Source: CALKUP01 sp964492735
GTDB lineage: Bacteria > Patescibacteriota > Patescibacteriia > UBA9570 > XYC2-FULL-38-9
Direction: 5' to 3'
Length of the DNA stretch: 23,251 nt
NCBI GenBank assembly: GCA_964492735.1
Contig: CAZBLE010000016.1
Coordinates: 1-23,251 of the forward strand
The position numbers were made by a program, and so were the translations under genes. Below, piece by piece: positions 13,537 to 21,990 of the stretch. The notes under the pieces are model-generated. The model was not told the DNA's origin, made no database searches, and was given only the letters and a program-made list of their open reading frames with translations. Positions within the stretch are counted from its first letter, which is position 1, and the number at the start of each line of letters is the position of its first letter.

Positions 13537-15048
13537 ATGACTACAAAAAAATTCACACAAGAAGACTTGAATAAAACACTGTGGTCGGCGGCTGACTCAT
13601 CACGTAGTAGTGTTGATGGAGGTGTCTATAAAGATTACGCACTCACGATTCTTTTCTTCAAGTATCTTTCTGATTTGAACAAGAAACAGCATGACATGTA
13701 TAAGGAGCGCTTTGGAAATGATGAAAAGCGTATTGAAGAAAAGATGAAGCTTGATCGTTTTTACCTTCCTCCAAAATCATCATTTGATTATATCTACGAA
13801 AAGATTGAAGAGGACAATATTGGTGAAGAGATTAATAAGGCTCTCCATCGTATTGAGGATTCCAACAAGGAAAAGCTTGATGGTGTATTTAGTGTCGATT
13901 TCAATTCTGAAAGTATTCTTGGGAAGCTTGATCAGCGTAACAAAATGCTCCGCAACCTCATTCAGGATTTCGCGAAGATAGATCTCTCTGACGTGGATGA
14001 TGATGTAATTGGAAATTCGTACATGTATATGATCGAGCGATTTGGCGCTGATGCCGGGAAGAAGGCGGGAGAATTCTTCACAACTCATTCAGTCGCAAAA
14101 CTGGTAGCTATGCTTGCAGAACCAAAAGAAGGTGATCGCATTGCAGATCCAGCTTGTGGGTCTGGCGGATTACTTCTTCTAGCAGGTGAAGAAATAGAAA
14201 AGAAGGGTTCAAATAACTATGCACTCTATGGCCAGGAATCAACAGGTTCTACCTACCAGCTTGCTCGCATGAATATGTTTCTTCATGGTAAGGACTCTGC
14301 GCGTATTGAATGGGGCGACACACTTAATAACCCACTCTTGGTAGAGAACGATAATCTCATGCACTTTGATGTCGTAGTTGCGAACCCTCCATTCTCGCTT
14401 AAGAAGTGGGGTGCAGAGCATGCAGAGTCAGACAAGTACAATCGTTTCTGGCGTGGTATACCACCAAAAGATAAAGGCGACTTTGCTTTTATTACGCACA
14501 TGGTAGAAACCGCTAAGCCAAAGACTGGTCGTGTGGCAGTTATTGTTCCCCATGGCGTACTCTTCCGCGGCGGATCTGAAGGGAAAATCCGTGAACAACT
14601 TATTAGGGAAAATATTATTGATGCAGTTATTGGTCTTCCTGCTGGACTTTTTCAGACCACAGGTATTCCCGTTGCAATTCTAGTGATTGATCGATCACGA
14701 GAGAAGGGTGGTGCAAACGAAAATAAGAAAGACATTCTTTTTATCGAGGCATCAAAAGAATTCAAACAAGGAAAGGCACAGAACATCCTCACTGATGAAC
14801 ACATCGATAAGATTTTTGATACCTACAAGATACGCAAAGATGTAGACAAGTTTTCACGCAAGATAAAATTCGAAGAGCTGGAAGAAAATGACTTCAACCT
14901 CAACATTACTCGGTATGTCGACACTTTCGCAGAAGAAGAGCCTGTAGATATCCAAACGAACTTGAAAGAGCTCGCTGACCTTGAGCCGGAACTGGCAAAA
15001 CTAGAGAAGCAGATGGTTGAATACTTGAAAGAATTGGGAATCAAATAA
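13537..15048 (+). CDS. hsdM: Type I restriction-modification methyltransferase subunit HsdM
   Basis: N6-adenine DNA methyltransferase that modifies host sites and forms the core of the restriction complex. The 503-aa protein has the N-terminal helical HsdM domain (residues 1-150) and the GEFFTTHSVAKLVAML segment leading into the SAM-binding domain. Motif I is DPACGSGG starting at Asp204, and the catalytic motif IV is NPPF at 283-286. A C-terminal helical region follows. All catalytic elements look intact. It is preceded by the half-size hsdS and followed after 4 bases by the 3-TM protein gene, not directly by the full hsdS. Confidence 0.97.
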   Translation: MTTKKFTQEDLNKTLWSAADSSRSSVDGGVYKDYALTILFFKYLSDLNKKQHDMYKERFGNDEKRIEEKMKLDRFYLPPKSSFDYIYEKIEEDNIGEEINKALHRIEDSNKEKLDGVFSVDFNSESILGKLDQRNKMLRNLIQDFAKIDLSDVDDDVIGNSYMYMIERFGADAGKKAGEFFTTHSVAKLVAMLAEPKEGDRIADPACGSGGLLLLAGEEIEKKGSNNYALYGQESTGSTYQLARMNMFLHGKDSARIEWGDTLNNPLLVENDNLMHFDVVVANPPFSLKKWGAEHAESDKYNRFWRGIPPKDKGDFAFITHMVETAKPKTGRVAVIVPHGVLFRGGSEGKIREQLIRENIIDAVIGLPAGLFQTTGIPVAILVIDRSREKGGANENKKDILFIEASKEFKQGKAQNILTDEHIDKIFDTYKIRKDVDKFSRKIKFEELEENDFNLNITRYVDTFAEEEPVDIQTNLKELADLEPELAKLEKQMVEYLKELGIK

Positions 15049-15052
15049 TTCT

Positions 15053-15451
15053 ATGAACGAAAAAAAATTAAAGCATTTAGAGTTAATACAAGGCGTTATT
15101 TCCAGAATGGGAAATAATCTCTTTACGCTAAGGGGGTGGATGATTACGCTTGTAGTTGGGCTATCTGTTGCCTTTCTTGAATTACAACGCAATGAATTAC
15201 AGGTGATTCTTGTTCTCGTGGTTATGATTTTTTGGATGCACGATGCATATTTCCTTTCACTCGAACGAAGTTATCGCTGCCTCTATAATAAGGTGCGGAA
15301 GATGAATGAGGAAGATATTGATTTTTCAATGGATATAACGGAGTTTGGAACTCTACGAACAACATCTATTTACTATTGTATGTTATCTAAAACAATAGCA
15401 TTTTTCTACGCGTTCACGATGATCCTAATAGTGTTAATAAGCATCATGTAA
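15053..15451 (+). CDS. Small 3-TM membrane protein paired with a TIR-like protein
   Basis: A 132-aa protein with a short amphipathic N-terminus (KLKHLELIQGVISRMGNN, residues 5-22). Two close hydrophobic segments follow (about 29-43 and 49-69), then a charged cytoplasmic-looking loop with ERSYRCLYNKVR, and a C-terminal segment (about 112-132). From memory of the family, similar small proteins with this N-terminal pattern occur in many bacteria near TIR-like or nucleotide-signalling genes; they resemble the SLATT class of predicted membrane effectors. A pore-forming or membrane-damaging effector role is inference. It lies 4 bases from hsdM and 4 bases from the TIR-like gene. Confidence 0.82.
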   Translation: MNEKKLKHLELIQGVISRMGNNLFTLRGWMITLVVGLSVAFLELQRNELQVILVLVVMIFWMHDAYFLSLERSYRCLYNKVRKMNEEDIDFSMDITEFGTLRTTSIYYCMLSKTIAFFYAFTMILIVLISIM

Positions 15452-15455
15452 AAAT

Positions 15456-16151
15456 ATGAGTGACTCAAGAAAAATATTCGTTAGTTATAAATATAAGGAC
15501 TTGGATGTATTCCCGGAGCATGTAAGTGAGTATATTCCAGGCGAAGATACTGGCTATTCATACACTCCAAGACACTACGTCGACAAAATTATTGACGCTA
15601 TCGGATCAGAGCATATATATAAAGGAGAAAAGAGTGATGATGATGCAAGTCATCTTTCCGACAGCACGATTGATTCGCTGTTAAAGACAAAAATTTTTGA
15701 TAGCTCAGTTACTTTAGTGCTTCTTTCTCCTAATATGCGGGATAACTCTCTCCCGGAAAATGAACAATGGATTCCAAATGAAATTTCATATTCTTTGCGT
15801 GCACAGCAGCGCGGAGAGAGAGTAAGTGCGACTAACGGCTTGCTCTTGGTTGCTTTGCCAGACAGCAATGGTAGTTATGATCATGCTGTTGTTCAGCGGC
15901 CTTGCGGTGTTCGTGAATGGAAAACCTCAAACTTCTTTTCAATCATAAAGAAGAATATGTTTAATCGATTGGATAAGAATCAAACAACCTGCCAATCATG
16001 CAAGGGTTACCATCATCATGGTTTTGATCACTCATATGCTCATCCTGTTAAATGGGAAGATTTCATTTCTGATCACAACAAGTACATTGATAGGGTTGTG
16101 ACTCTGAGAGATTCAAAACATGAATTTGATATAGCAAAAATGCACGACTAA
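15456..16151 (+). CDS. TIR-like domain protein (MTH538/DUF1863, ThsB-type)
   Basis: A 231-aa soluble protein. The opening KIFVSYKYKD (residues 6-15) is the beta-A/box-1 region. A VTLVLLSPNM strand (85-94) follows, then WIPNEISYSLR (105-115), in which Glu109 sits where TIR enzymes carry the catalytic Glu. These match the MTH538 TIR-like family, which includes ThsB of the Thoeris anti-phage system. Members use NAD+ to make a nucleotide signal or to deplete NAD. The C-terminal half contains CQSC (179-182) and a His-rich stretch (185-187), possibly a metal site. No ThsA-type SIR2/SLOG or macro effector is visible, so the neighbouring 3-TM protein is the best effector candidate. Confidence 0.85.
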   Translation: MSDSRKIFVSYKYKDLDVFPEHVSEYIPGEDTGYSYTPRHYVDKIIDAIGSEHIYKGEKSDDDASHLSDSTIDSLLKTKIFDSSVTLVLLSPNMRDNSLPENEQWIPNEISYSLRAQQRGERVSATNGLLLVALPDSNGSYDHAVVQRPCGVREWKTSNFFSIIKKNMFNRLDKNQTTCQSCKGYHHHGFDHSYAHPVKWEDFISDHNKYIDRVVTLRDSKHEFDIAKMHD

Positions 16152-16153
16152 AA

Positions 16154-16723
16154 ATGAAAACAAACCCATCAAAAAGGAATATTGAAATCCTCCGACGCTT
16201 TAGTAAACAGGCTAAGGTTCTTGGTGATGCAAGATTCGATCAGCTGAATGATTTTGGATTAAAATTTTCATTTGGGACCGGCAAAGCGAGTAGAATAGAG
16301 GCTCATTTACCCGACAACGATATTCAAAGATCTTTTCTCATGGATTTACGTTTCTTTATTCTAAAAGACAAGAACGAGTATCAATTTAAGAAAGTGTGTG
16401 ATCTACTAATTGCGGAGGGCTATCAGTCTGATAAAGTTCTAGAGTGGAAGAAGGCGTATGAAAATATATTTAATCAAGAAGTAATAGGGCTTCAGATTGA
16501 TAAAAAAGGGCTTACTACAAAAATGGTCTTCCATACCATCTTGAATGAGGAGAACTTTCATCAAGAAATAGAGCAAAAAGGAATGTTACAGATTCAGTCT
16601 AATCCTATTATTGAATCCCTCGCGAGAACAAAGTTCCTTGGTGTCGTATCAGCACTAAGAGATTGTATTATTGCCTTTGACAAGCAGATTATTGAGGACT
16701 ATTTGAAGATATATGATAACTAA
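16154..16723 (+). CDS. Unknown protein in the restriction operon
   Basis: A 189-aa soluble, largely helical, charged protein starting 2 bases after the TIR-like gene and overlapping the full-length hsdS by 11 bases. No membrane segment, nuclease or ATPase motif is visible. It has only two Cys, and a hydrophobic helix near residues 70-78 (MDLRFFILK). The C-terminal third has an NPIIESLARTKFLGVVSALRD helix pair. I do not recognise the family. The tight spacing on both sides argues that it is translated with the TIR module and hsdS. Confidence 0.8.
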   Translation: MKTNPSKRNIEILRRFSKQAKVLGDARFDQLNDFGLKFSFGTGKASRIEAHLPDNDIQRSFLMDLRFFILKDKNEYQFKKVCDLLIAEGYQSDKVLEWKKAYENIFNQEVIGLQIDKKGLTTKMVFHTILNEENFHQEIEQKGMLQIQSNPIIESLARTKFLGVVSALRDCIIAFDKQIIEDYLKIYDN

Positions 16724-17963
16724 ACTACCACAAAAAAATATTTCCGAAGATTGGACTCATAATACGTTGGGCGATGTTTTGGAAAAAATGGAAGGTGGAG
16801 GTACCCCCTCAAAAGATCGTGTAGATTTTTGGAATGGTTCAATTCCTTGGGCGAGTGTAAAAGATGTAGTTACCCATAATCCGAATGATACACAAGACCA
16901 TATTTCAGATGCCGGATTAAGGAATAGTTCAAGCAGAATTGTGCCACAAGGGACATTAATCGTGCCTACTCGAATGGCATTAGGTCATGCAGTGGTTTTT
17001 AATGTTGACGTATCAATAAATCAAGATCTTAAAGCCCTGTATCCAAAGGAAAGTCTAAAAAATGAATACCTCTATTATTGGTTTCAATCCAAGAGGTCTT
17101 TTATAGAACGACTTGGCTCTGGTAGTACTGTATCGGGCATTCAGCAGAATGAATTGAAGTCAATAAAATTTGATCTCCCTCCACTACCGGAGCAAAGGCG
17201 TATTGTCGTTGTTCTGGAAACATGGGATAAAGCAATTGAAAAGCTTTCTCAAAAAATTGAGAGGAAAAAGAATATCAAGAAAGGATTGATGCAGGAATTA
17301 CTTACGGGTAAAACTCGTTTGCAAGATTTCAAAATTATGTGGAAACACCACCGTCTTGGGGATATTTCAACCATGATCACCAAAGGAACAACTCCAACCA
17401 CGAATGGATTTTCCTATCAAGAAAGCGGTGTAAGGTTTATAAAGATCGAATCTATAGCCGAGGACGGTGTGCTTATAGAAAGAAAGTGCGCTTATATTTC
17501 TCAAGATGCTCATAAGTCATTAAATAGATCTCAATTGAAGGAGGGTGACATACTCTTTTCAATTGCTGGTGCGTTAGGTCGAATGTATATGGTAGATAAG
17601 AAGAATTTGCCTGCAAACACTAATCAAGCCCTTGCGATTATCCGATTAAACGAATCAAAAGGGATTTTGAAAGATTTCGTGTTTTTATATTTACAAAGCA
17701 AGCGCATAAAAACTTGGATTCGAGAAATTAATGTGCAGATGGCGCAAGCAAACATTTCATTAGGGGACATTTCAAACCTAAAAATCGAAGTTCCAGCATT
17801 GGAGGAACAAAAAGCTATCGTTGATATTCTCATGACATCTGACACAGAGATTAAGTGTCTTGAGTATAAACTTAGGGCACTTCAAGAACAGAAACGCTAC
17901 CTACTCAACAATCTCATCACTGGCACCATTAGAACTCCTGAAACATTATCAATCCATACCTAA
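16713..17963 (+). CDS. hsdS: Type I specificity subunit HsdS, full length with two TRDs
   Basis: DNA-recognition subunit that targets HsdM/HsdR to a bipartite site. The 416 residues form two repeats. TRD1 starts at WTHNTLGDVLEKMEGGGTPS (14-33) and is followed by a central conserved region beginning DLPPLPEQRR (from residue 154), with its long helix ending in a GLMQELLTG motif near 200. TRD2 starts at WKHHRLGDISTMITKGTTPT, and a second conserved arm beginning LEEQKAIVDIL ends in NNLITGTIR. Both halves look complete. It overlaps the upstream unknown gene by 11 bases, and hsdR begins 5 bases after it. Confidence 0.95.
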   Translation: MITKLPQKNISEDWTHNTLGDVLEKMEGGGTPSKDRVDFWNGSIPWASVKDVVTHNPNDTQDHISDAGLRNSSSRIVPQGTLIVPTRMALGHAVVFNVDVSINQDLKALYPKESLKNEYLYYWFQSKRSFIERLGSGSTVSGIQQNELKSIKFDLPPLPEQRRIVVVLETWDKAIEKLSQKIERKKNIKKGLMQELLTGKTRLQDFKIMWKHHRLGDISTMITKGTTPTTNGFSYQESGVRFIKIESIAEDGVLIERKCAYISQDAHKSLNRSQLKEGDILFSIAGALGRMYMVDKKNLPANTNQALAIIRLNESKGILKDFVFLYLQSKRIKTWIREINVQMAQANISLGDISNLKIEVPALEEQKAIVDILMTSDTEIKCLEYKLRALQEQKRYLLNNLITGTIRTPETLSIHT

Positions 17964-17968
17964 AATAT

Positions 17969-20900
17969 ATGTTAGAAAAAGTACATTTTGACGAAGCACG
18001 GCAATCCCAGCTTACCGCTCTCGAGCTTCTGTTGGGTATGGGATATAAGTATATCTCTGCTGAGGAAGCGCTTAGTCAGCGAGGCGGAGATACAAGTAAC
18101 TTTATCCTCGCAGACATCGCGGCTGCAAAGCTTATGGAAATCAATGGCTATGAAGTTGGAGGTACTGAATATAAATTCAGTGAAAAGGATGTTCGTGATG
18201 CCATAGACGAGCTTGAGCATATTCAGTATGAAGGACTTATTGATACGGCACAAAAGATTTATAACACCATCATGCCTACCTCAGGTGGTAAGACGATAAA
18301 GGTAAGTGTGGGTGGTAAGACAGCTTCAAAGAATTTCCGATTTATTGATTTTGAGAATCCAAGTAACAATGTTTTTCATGCAACAGCAGAGTTTGTCGCA
18401 TCAGGTAAGCAGAATATTCGTCCAGACATCGTAGTCTTCGTAAATGGTATCCCGTTCGCCGTTATTGAAAACAAGAAGGGCAGTGTCGAAGTGATTGAGG
18501 CCATCAATCAGATGAACCGTAATCAGGGCCCTGAGTTTTGTCCGAAGCTATTTACCTATACGCAGCTTCTCGTGGGTACTAACGGTAAGGAATTGCAGTA
18601 TGGTACGACAGGCACACCAAATAAATTCTATGCAGTATGGAAAGAAAAAAGTACAACTCGTGAAGAGCAGGATGAGAAGGTATCAAAAATTATTGCAAAG
18701 AAAGTAGATGATGAGATTTACTCCAAAATCCTAACAGACCTAAACGGATATACAGATGGGCATAAGCAAAAACTTGACCGACTACCCACTGAACAAGACC
18801 GCGGTATTACAGCGCTCTTTGAGCCTGCTAGGCTTCTTGATCTTACCAAGAACTACATACTCTTTGATGCAGGTGTGAAGAAGCTTTCACGTTACCAACA
18901 ATATTTTGCGATCCATAAAATGCTTGAGCATGTCGCTCACATTGAAACTACTGATGCAGGTATTACTCGTCGAGAAGGTGGACTTGTGTGGCATACCCAG
19001 GGTTCTGGTAAATCACTGACAATGGTGATGTTCGTTAAGGCTCTTATTGAGAATCCTCACATTAGTAACCCCCGAGTTATTATTGTCACCGATCGCCGTG
19101 ATCTTGATAAGCAAATCAGGGACACCTTTAAGAACTGCAATCTAAAGAAGGAGGTCATTCAAGCAACAAGCGGAGAGCATCTGCTTGGTTTACTGAAAGA
19201 CAAAAATTTGGCGGTAGTTACGACACTCGTACAAAAGTTTGAATCTGCTGCCAAAAAGAAAATTGGCTTTTCTGATGAGGATCAAAACATTTTTGTACTT
19301 ATTGATGAAGCGCATCGAAGTCAAAATGGAATGGCAAATCTTGAAATGAATCGCGTGATCCCGAATGCATGCTATATCGGATTTACTGGTACACCTTTGA
19401 TGAAAAAAGAAAAAGCAAGCTGGAAGAAGTTTGGTGGCTACATCGACAAATACACAATTGATGATGCTCTTGAAGACAAGATAATTTTGCCGCTTATTTA
19501 TGAAGGTCGATACGTTGACCTTGTTCAGAATGAAGGACAGATTGACCGTCATATTGAACGTATTACTGAAGAGCTGAATGACAAGCAAAGAAAAGATCTT
19601 CAGAAATATATTGGTACAAAGATCATCAAAGATAATCCTCAGCGTATTGTTGAAATTGGATATGACATTGAGAAGCATTATATAAACCATTTTCAGAATA
19701 CAGGACTCAAGGCACAAATTGTCGCGCCTTCTAAGTATTCAGCAGTTCTGTTTCAAAAATTTTTTCAAGACCGAGCAAAGATTCGTACAGCAGTAGTAAT
19801 TTCAGACGAGCATGATGATGGTGACGAAGCGAATACACACAAGGCCGATGTCGTTAAGTATCTCGACACTGTTCGTAAGAACCACAGTAGTGTCTCAAAA
19901 TATGAGAAAGATGTTATCGATAGCTTTAAGTACAACGATGATGGTATTGAGGTAATTATTGTCGTTGATAAACTTCTAACTGGTTTTGATGCACCACGCA
20001 ATACTGTTTTATATCTTGCAAAAGATCTCAAAGATCACAACCTACTGCAAGCCATTGCTCGCGTAAACCGCCTTCACGATAACAAGAAGCTTCCTAAAAC
20101 AGCGGGCTATATCATCGACTACTCGGAGAACGCTAAGAATATCGATACAGCGATGAAGCTCTTTGGTAATTATGAAGATAACGATGTGAAAGGCACGCTT
20201 ATTGATGTTTCGGAAAAGGTTCAGGAGCTTGAGCAAAGTTATAGTCTACTCCACGATATATTTAAGGGTCTCAAAGGATCGAATGATGATGAAGAGTTCT
20301 TACAACATCTTGATGACGAACCTCGTCGTGAAGTATTTTATAAGGCACTGAATGCATTTATTAAGAATTTGAATGAATGTTTTGTACTCCAAGATTTTGT
20401 ACATGAATTTGATCACTTGGATGTGTATACTCGAGAACTAAAGAAGTTTATGGAGCTTCGAAAGACTGCGAGTCTTAAGTATGCCGACCGCGTTGATTTA
20501 TCTGAGTATAAACAGTCGCTTGTGAATATTCTCGATAAGTATGTGGATGCAAAAGGCGTTGAGCTTCTGACGAAGCAGATTAACATCACTGACCGCAAGC
20601 AGTTTGAAGAAGCGCTTGAGTCACTTGGTTCGGACAAGTCAAAAGCTGAGGCAATTGCCGCTCAAACACAGAAGACTATCCATGAAAAAATGGATTCTGA
20701 TCCTGAGTTCTATGAACGATTTTCTAAGAAGATTTCACAGATCTTGCAAGAAATGCGAGATGGAAAAATGGCTGATGTAGCAGCTCTAAAGCAGCTTAAA
20801 TTGATTGAGGATGACGTAGTAGAAAAGAAAGATGAAAGCTTACCGAACAAAATTCTCAGCGTTAGTGGTTCTGATGTCTTTTATCGTAATCTGCGCAGTA

Positions 20901-21157
20901 ATTTCGAGAATTTGGATTTACCAGAGGATGAATACGTGGATCTGATTTTAGAGGTATTTACCATTGTGAAGAAAGAGGCGATTGTTGACTGGTATAAGAA
21001 CATTGACGTGAAACGTCGCATCATGAATACACTGGATGATTATCTCTATGATGTTGTTATCAAAGAAAAAGGAATTGCGCTTGCGGATGAAGATATGAAG
21101 ACGGTTATTGCGAATGTCTTGTCACTTGCTGAAAACAATCATGAAATCTTCTCTTAA
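17969..21157 (+). CDS. hsdR: Type I restriction enzyme motor/nuclease subunit HsdR
   Basis: ATP-dependent translocase and endonuclease that cuts unmodified DNA. The 1062-aa length is typical. The N-terminal PD-(D/E)xK nuclease has Asp153 (RPDIVVF) and Glu167-x-Lys169 (VIENKKG). The SF2 motor has Walker A QGSGKS (Gly345-Ser349), DEAH at 446-449, a GFTGTP motif III region, and QAIARVNRLH as motif VI. A long helical C-terminal domain follows for contact with HsdM. No frameshift or missing motif is seen, so the enzyme should be active. Confidence 0.97.
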   Translation: MLEKVHFDEARQSQLTALELLLGMGYKYISAEEALSQRGGDTSNFILADIAAAKLMEINGYEVGGTEYKFSEKDVRDAIDELEHIQYEGLIDTAQKIYNTIMPTSGGKTIKVSVGGKTASKNFRFIDFENPSNNVFHATAEFVASGKQNIRPDIVVFVNGIPFAVIENKKGSVEVIEAINQMNRNQGPEFCPKLFTYTQLLVGTNGKELQYGTTGTPNKFYAVWKEKSTTREEQDEKVSKIIAKKVDDEIYSKILTDLNGYTDGHKQKLDRLPTEQDRGITALFEPARLLDLTKNYILFDAGVKKLSRYQQYFAIHKMLEHVAHIETTDAGITRREGGLVWHTQGSGKSLTMVMFVKALIENPHISNPRVIIVTDRRDLDKQIRDTFKNCNLKKEVIQATSGEHLLGLLKDKNLAVVTTLVQKFESAAKKKIGFSDEDQNIFVLIDEAHRSQNGMANLEMNRVIPNACYIGFTGTPLMKKEKASWKKFGGYIDKYTIDDALEDKIILPLIYEGRYVDLVQNEGQIDRHIERITEELNDKQRKDLQKYIGTKIIKDNPQRIVEIGYDIEKHYINHFQNTGLKAQIVAPSKYSAVLFQKFFQDRAKIRTAVVISDEHDDGDEANTHKADVVKYLDTVRKNHSSVSKYEKDVIDSFKYNDDGIEVIIVVDKLLTGFDAPRNTVLYLAKDLKDHNLLQAIARVNRLHDNKKLPKTAGYIIDYSENAKNIDTAMKLFGNYEDNDVKGTLIDVSEKVQELEQSYSLLHDIFKGLKGSNDDEEFLQHLDDEPRREVFYKALNAFIKNLNECFVLQDFVHEFDHLDVYTRELKKFMELRKTASLKYADRVDLSEYKQSLVNILDKYVDAKGVELLTKQINITDRKQFEEALESLGSDKSKAEAIAAQTQKTIHEKMDSDPEFYERFSKKISQILQEMRDGKMADVAALKQLKLIEDDVVEKKDESLPNKILSVSGSDVFYRNLRSNFENLDLPEDEYVDLILEVFTIVKKEAIVDWYKNIDVKRRIMNTLDDYLYDVVIKEKGIALADEDMKTVIANVLSLAENNHEIFS

Positions 21158-21872
21158 AAGAAAACAAGTATTTACATTTGGATCATACATCTATCATTAT
21201 GATCTTGTGCTCGAAGATAGAAAAAGCTTAAGCCTGACCGTGATGCCTGATTTGCAGATAATGCTTAAATGTCCGCTCAACGCCGATAAAGAACGTATAG
21301 ATATCTTTTTACATCGAAAATGGTTTTGGCTCGAAAAGCAGTTGAATTTTTTTCGAAAGTATCAAAGAAAAAAATACAAGCGCGAATTCATTTCGGGCGA
21401 AGGTTATTTGTATCTAGGTAAACAATACAAGCTTGAAGTAATTCGTGGTGATAAGGATGAAGTGTTAATGAAGAAGGGAAAGTTCTTTGTAAGCACAACA
21501 CGGAATCTTAAGAATGGAGCCCACACAAAGAAACTTTTGGATGCTTGGTATCAGGCAAAAACTGAGAATATTTTTAGGGAACGGTATACAGAGATTACGT
21601 CCTTGTTTGAGTATAAACAATTGCCTGTACTGCGGATAAAAAAAATGGAAAAGCGATGGGGAAGTTACTTGCAATCTCGTACTGTTGTATTAAATCCAGA
21701 TCTTATATTTTCATCTAAGGACTGCATTGATTATGTGATTACGCATGAGTTATGTCATGCGCGGTATAAAAAGCATGATAAACGCTTTTATTCTCTGCTA
21801 GATGAAAAAATGCCAAGATGGCAAGAAATAAAGGATAAGCTTGAAATCATTGGTGCAGACATGAATAGATAA
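21141..21872 (+). CDS. Restriction-locus-associated YgjP-type metalloprotease
   Basis: A 243-aa protein of the YgjP/DUF45 family. An N-terminal beta-rich domain of ~100 residues with strongly basic helices (RKKYKRE near 76-82) precedes the catalytic domain. That domain has EKRWGSYLQSR (170-180), the zinc-binding HELCH at 202-206 and a third His at 212. The ATG at 21141 overlaps the hsdR 3' end by 17 bases, so the gene is translationally tied to hsdR; a TTG at 21108 is less likely. YgjP-like genes are commonly found beside type I hsdR genes, but their role there is not established. It differs from the core paralogue (4057-4626) mainly by the longer N-terminal half. Confidence 0.88.
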   Translation: MKSSLKRKQVFTFGSYIYHYDLVLEDRKSLSLTVMPDLQIMLKCPLNADKERIDIFLHRKWFWLEKQLNFFRKYQRKKYKREFISGEGYLYLGKQYKLEVIRGDKDEVLMKKGKFFVSTTRNLKNGAHTKKLLDAWYQAKTENIFRERYTEITSLFEYKQLPVLRIKKMEKRWGSYLQSRTVVLNPDLIFSSKDCIDYVITHELCHARYKKHDKRFYSLLDEKMPRWQEIKDKLEIIGADMNR

Positions 21873-21889
21873 TCACTATGTTTAGTCGA

Positions 21890-21928
21890 TTCAAATCCCT
21901 AACCTCTCTATAGGCGAGGATTTTTGAA
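21890..21928 (+). terminator. Imperfect hairpin at the right end of the island
   Basis: TTCAAAT (21890-21896) can pair with ATTTTTGAA (21920-21928), and CCTC (21903-21906) with GAGG (21916-21919), with unpaired bases on the left arm. A run of five T is included. It sits where the strong terminator sits next to the left repeat and may be a decayed or diverged copy of it; it could end the restriction operon. Confidence 0.35.
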
Positions 21929-21930
21929 TT

Positions 21931-21990
21931 ATGAGCAACATACCCCAGATTTATACTAAACCCCACACAATCGATCCTGGTGCGAATGGG
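21931..21990 (+). repeat. Right imperfect direct repeat (island boundary)
   Basis: A 60-base sequence matching 12842-12900 in direct orientation. Here the ATG is in frame and the repeat encodes the first 20 residues of the next protein (PHTIDPGANG at its end). Confidence 0.8.

Larger units (their letters stand above)
12842..21990. mobile_element. Candidate genomic island: type I restriction locus with TIR cargo
   Basis: About 9.1 kb between the two direct repeats, beside tRNA-Asn. The content is a complete type I restriction-modification system plus four accessory genes in one operon. No integrase, transposase or terminal inverted repeats are visible, so the island may be moved by homologous recombination, by enzymes encoded elsewhere, or be an old insertion. 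The boundary assignment rests on the repeats and on the change from core to defence genes. Confidence 0.4.

Noticed and set aside
21888..21899. T-loop-like GATTCAAATCCC near the right repeat, considered as a tRNA 3' remnant (attR)
   Set aside because: The flanking bases do not form a T-stem or acceptor stem and do not match the 3' end of the neighbouring tRNA-Asn.
12842..21990. Prophage, conjugative element or transposon
   Set aside because: No integrase, transposase, phage structural or transfer genes and no terminal inverted repeats were found in the island.
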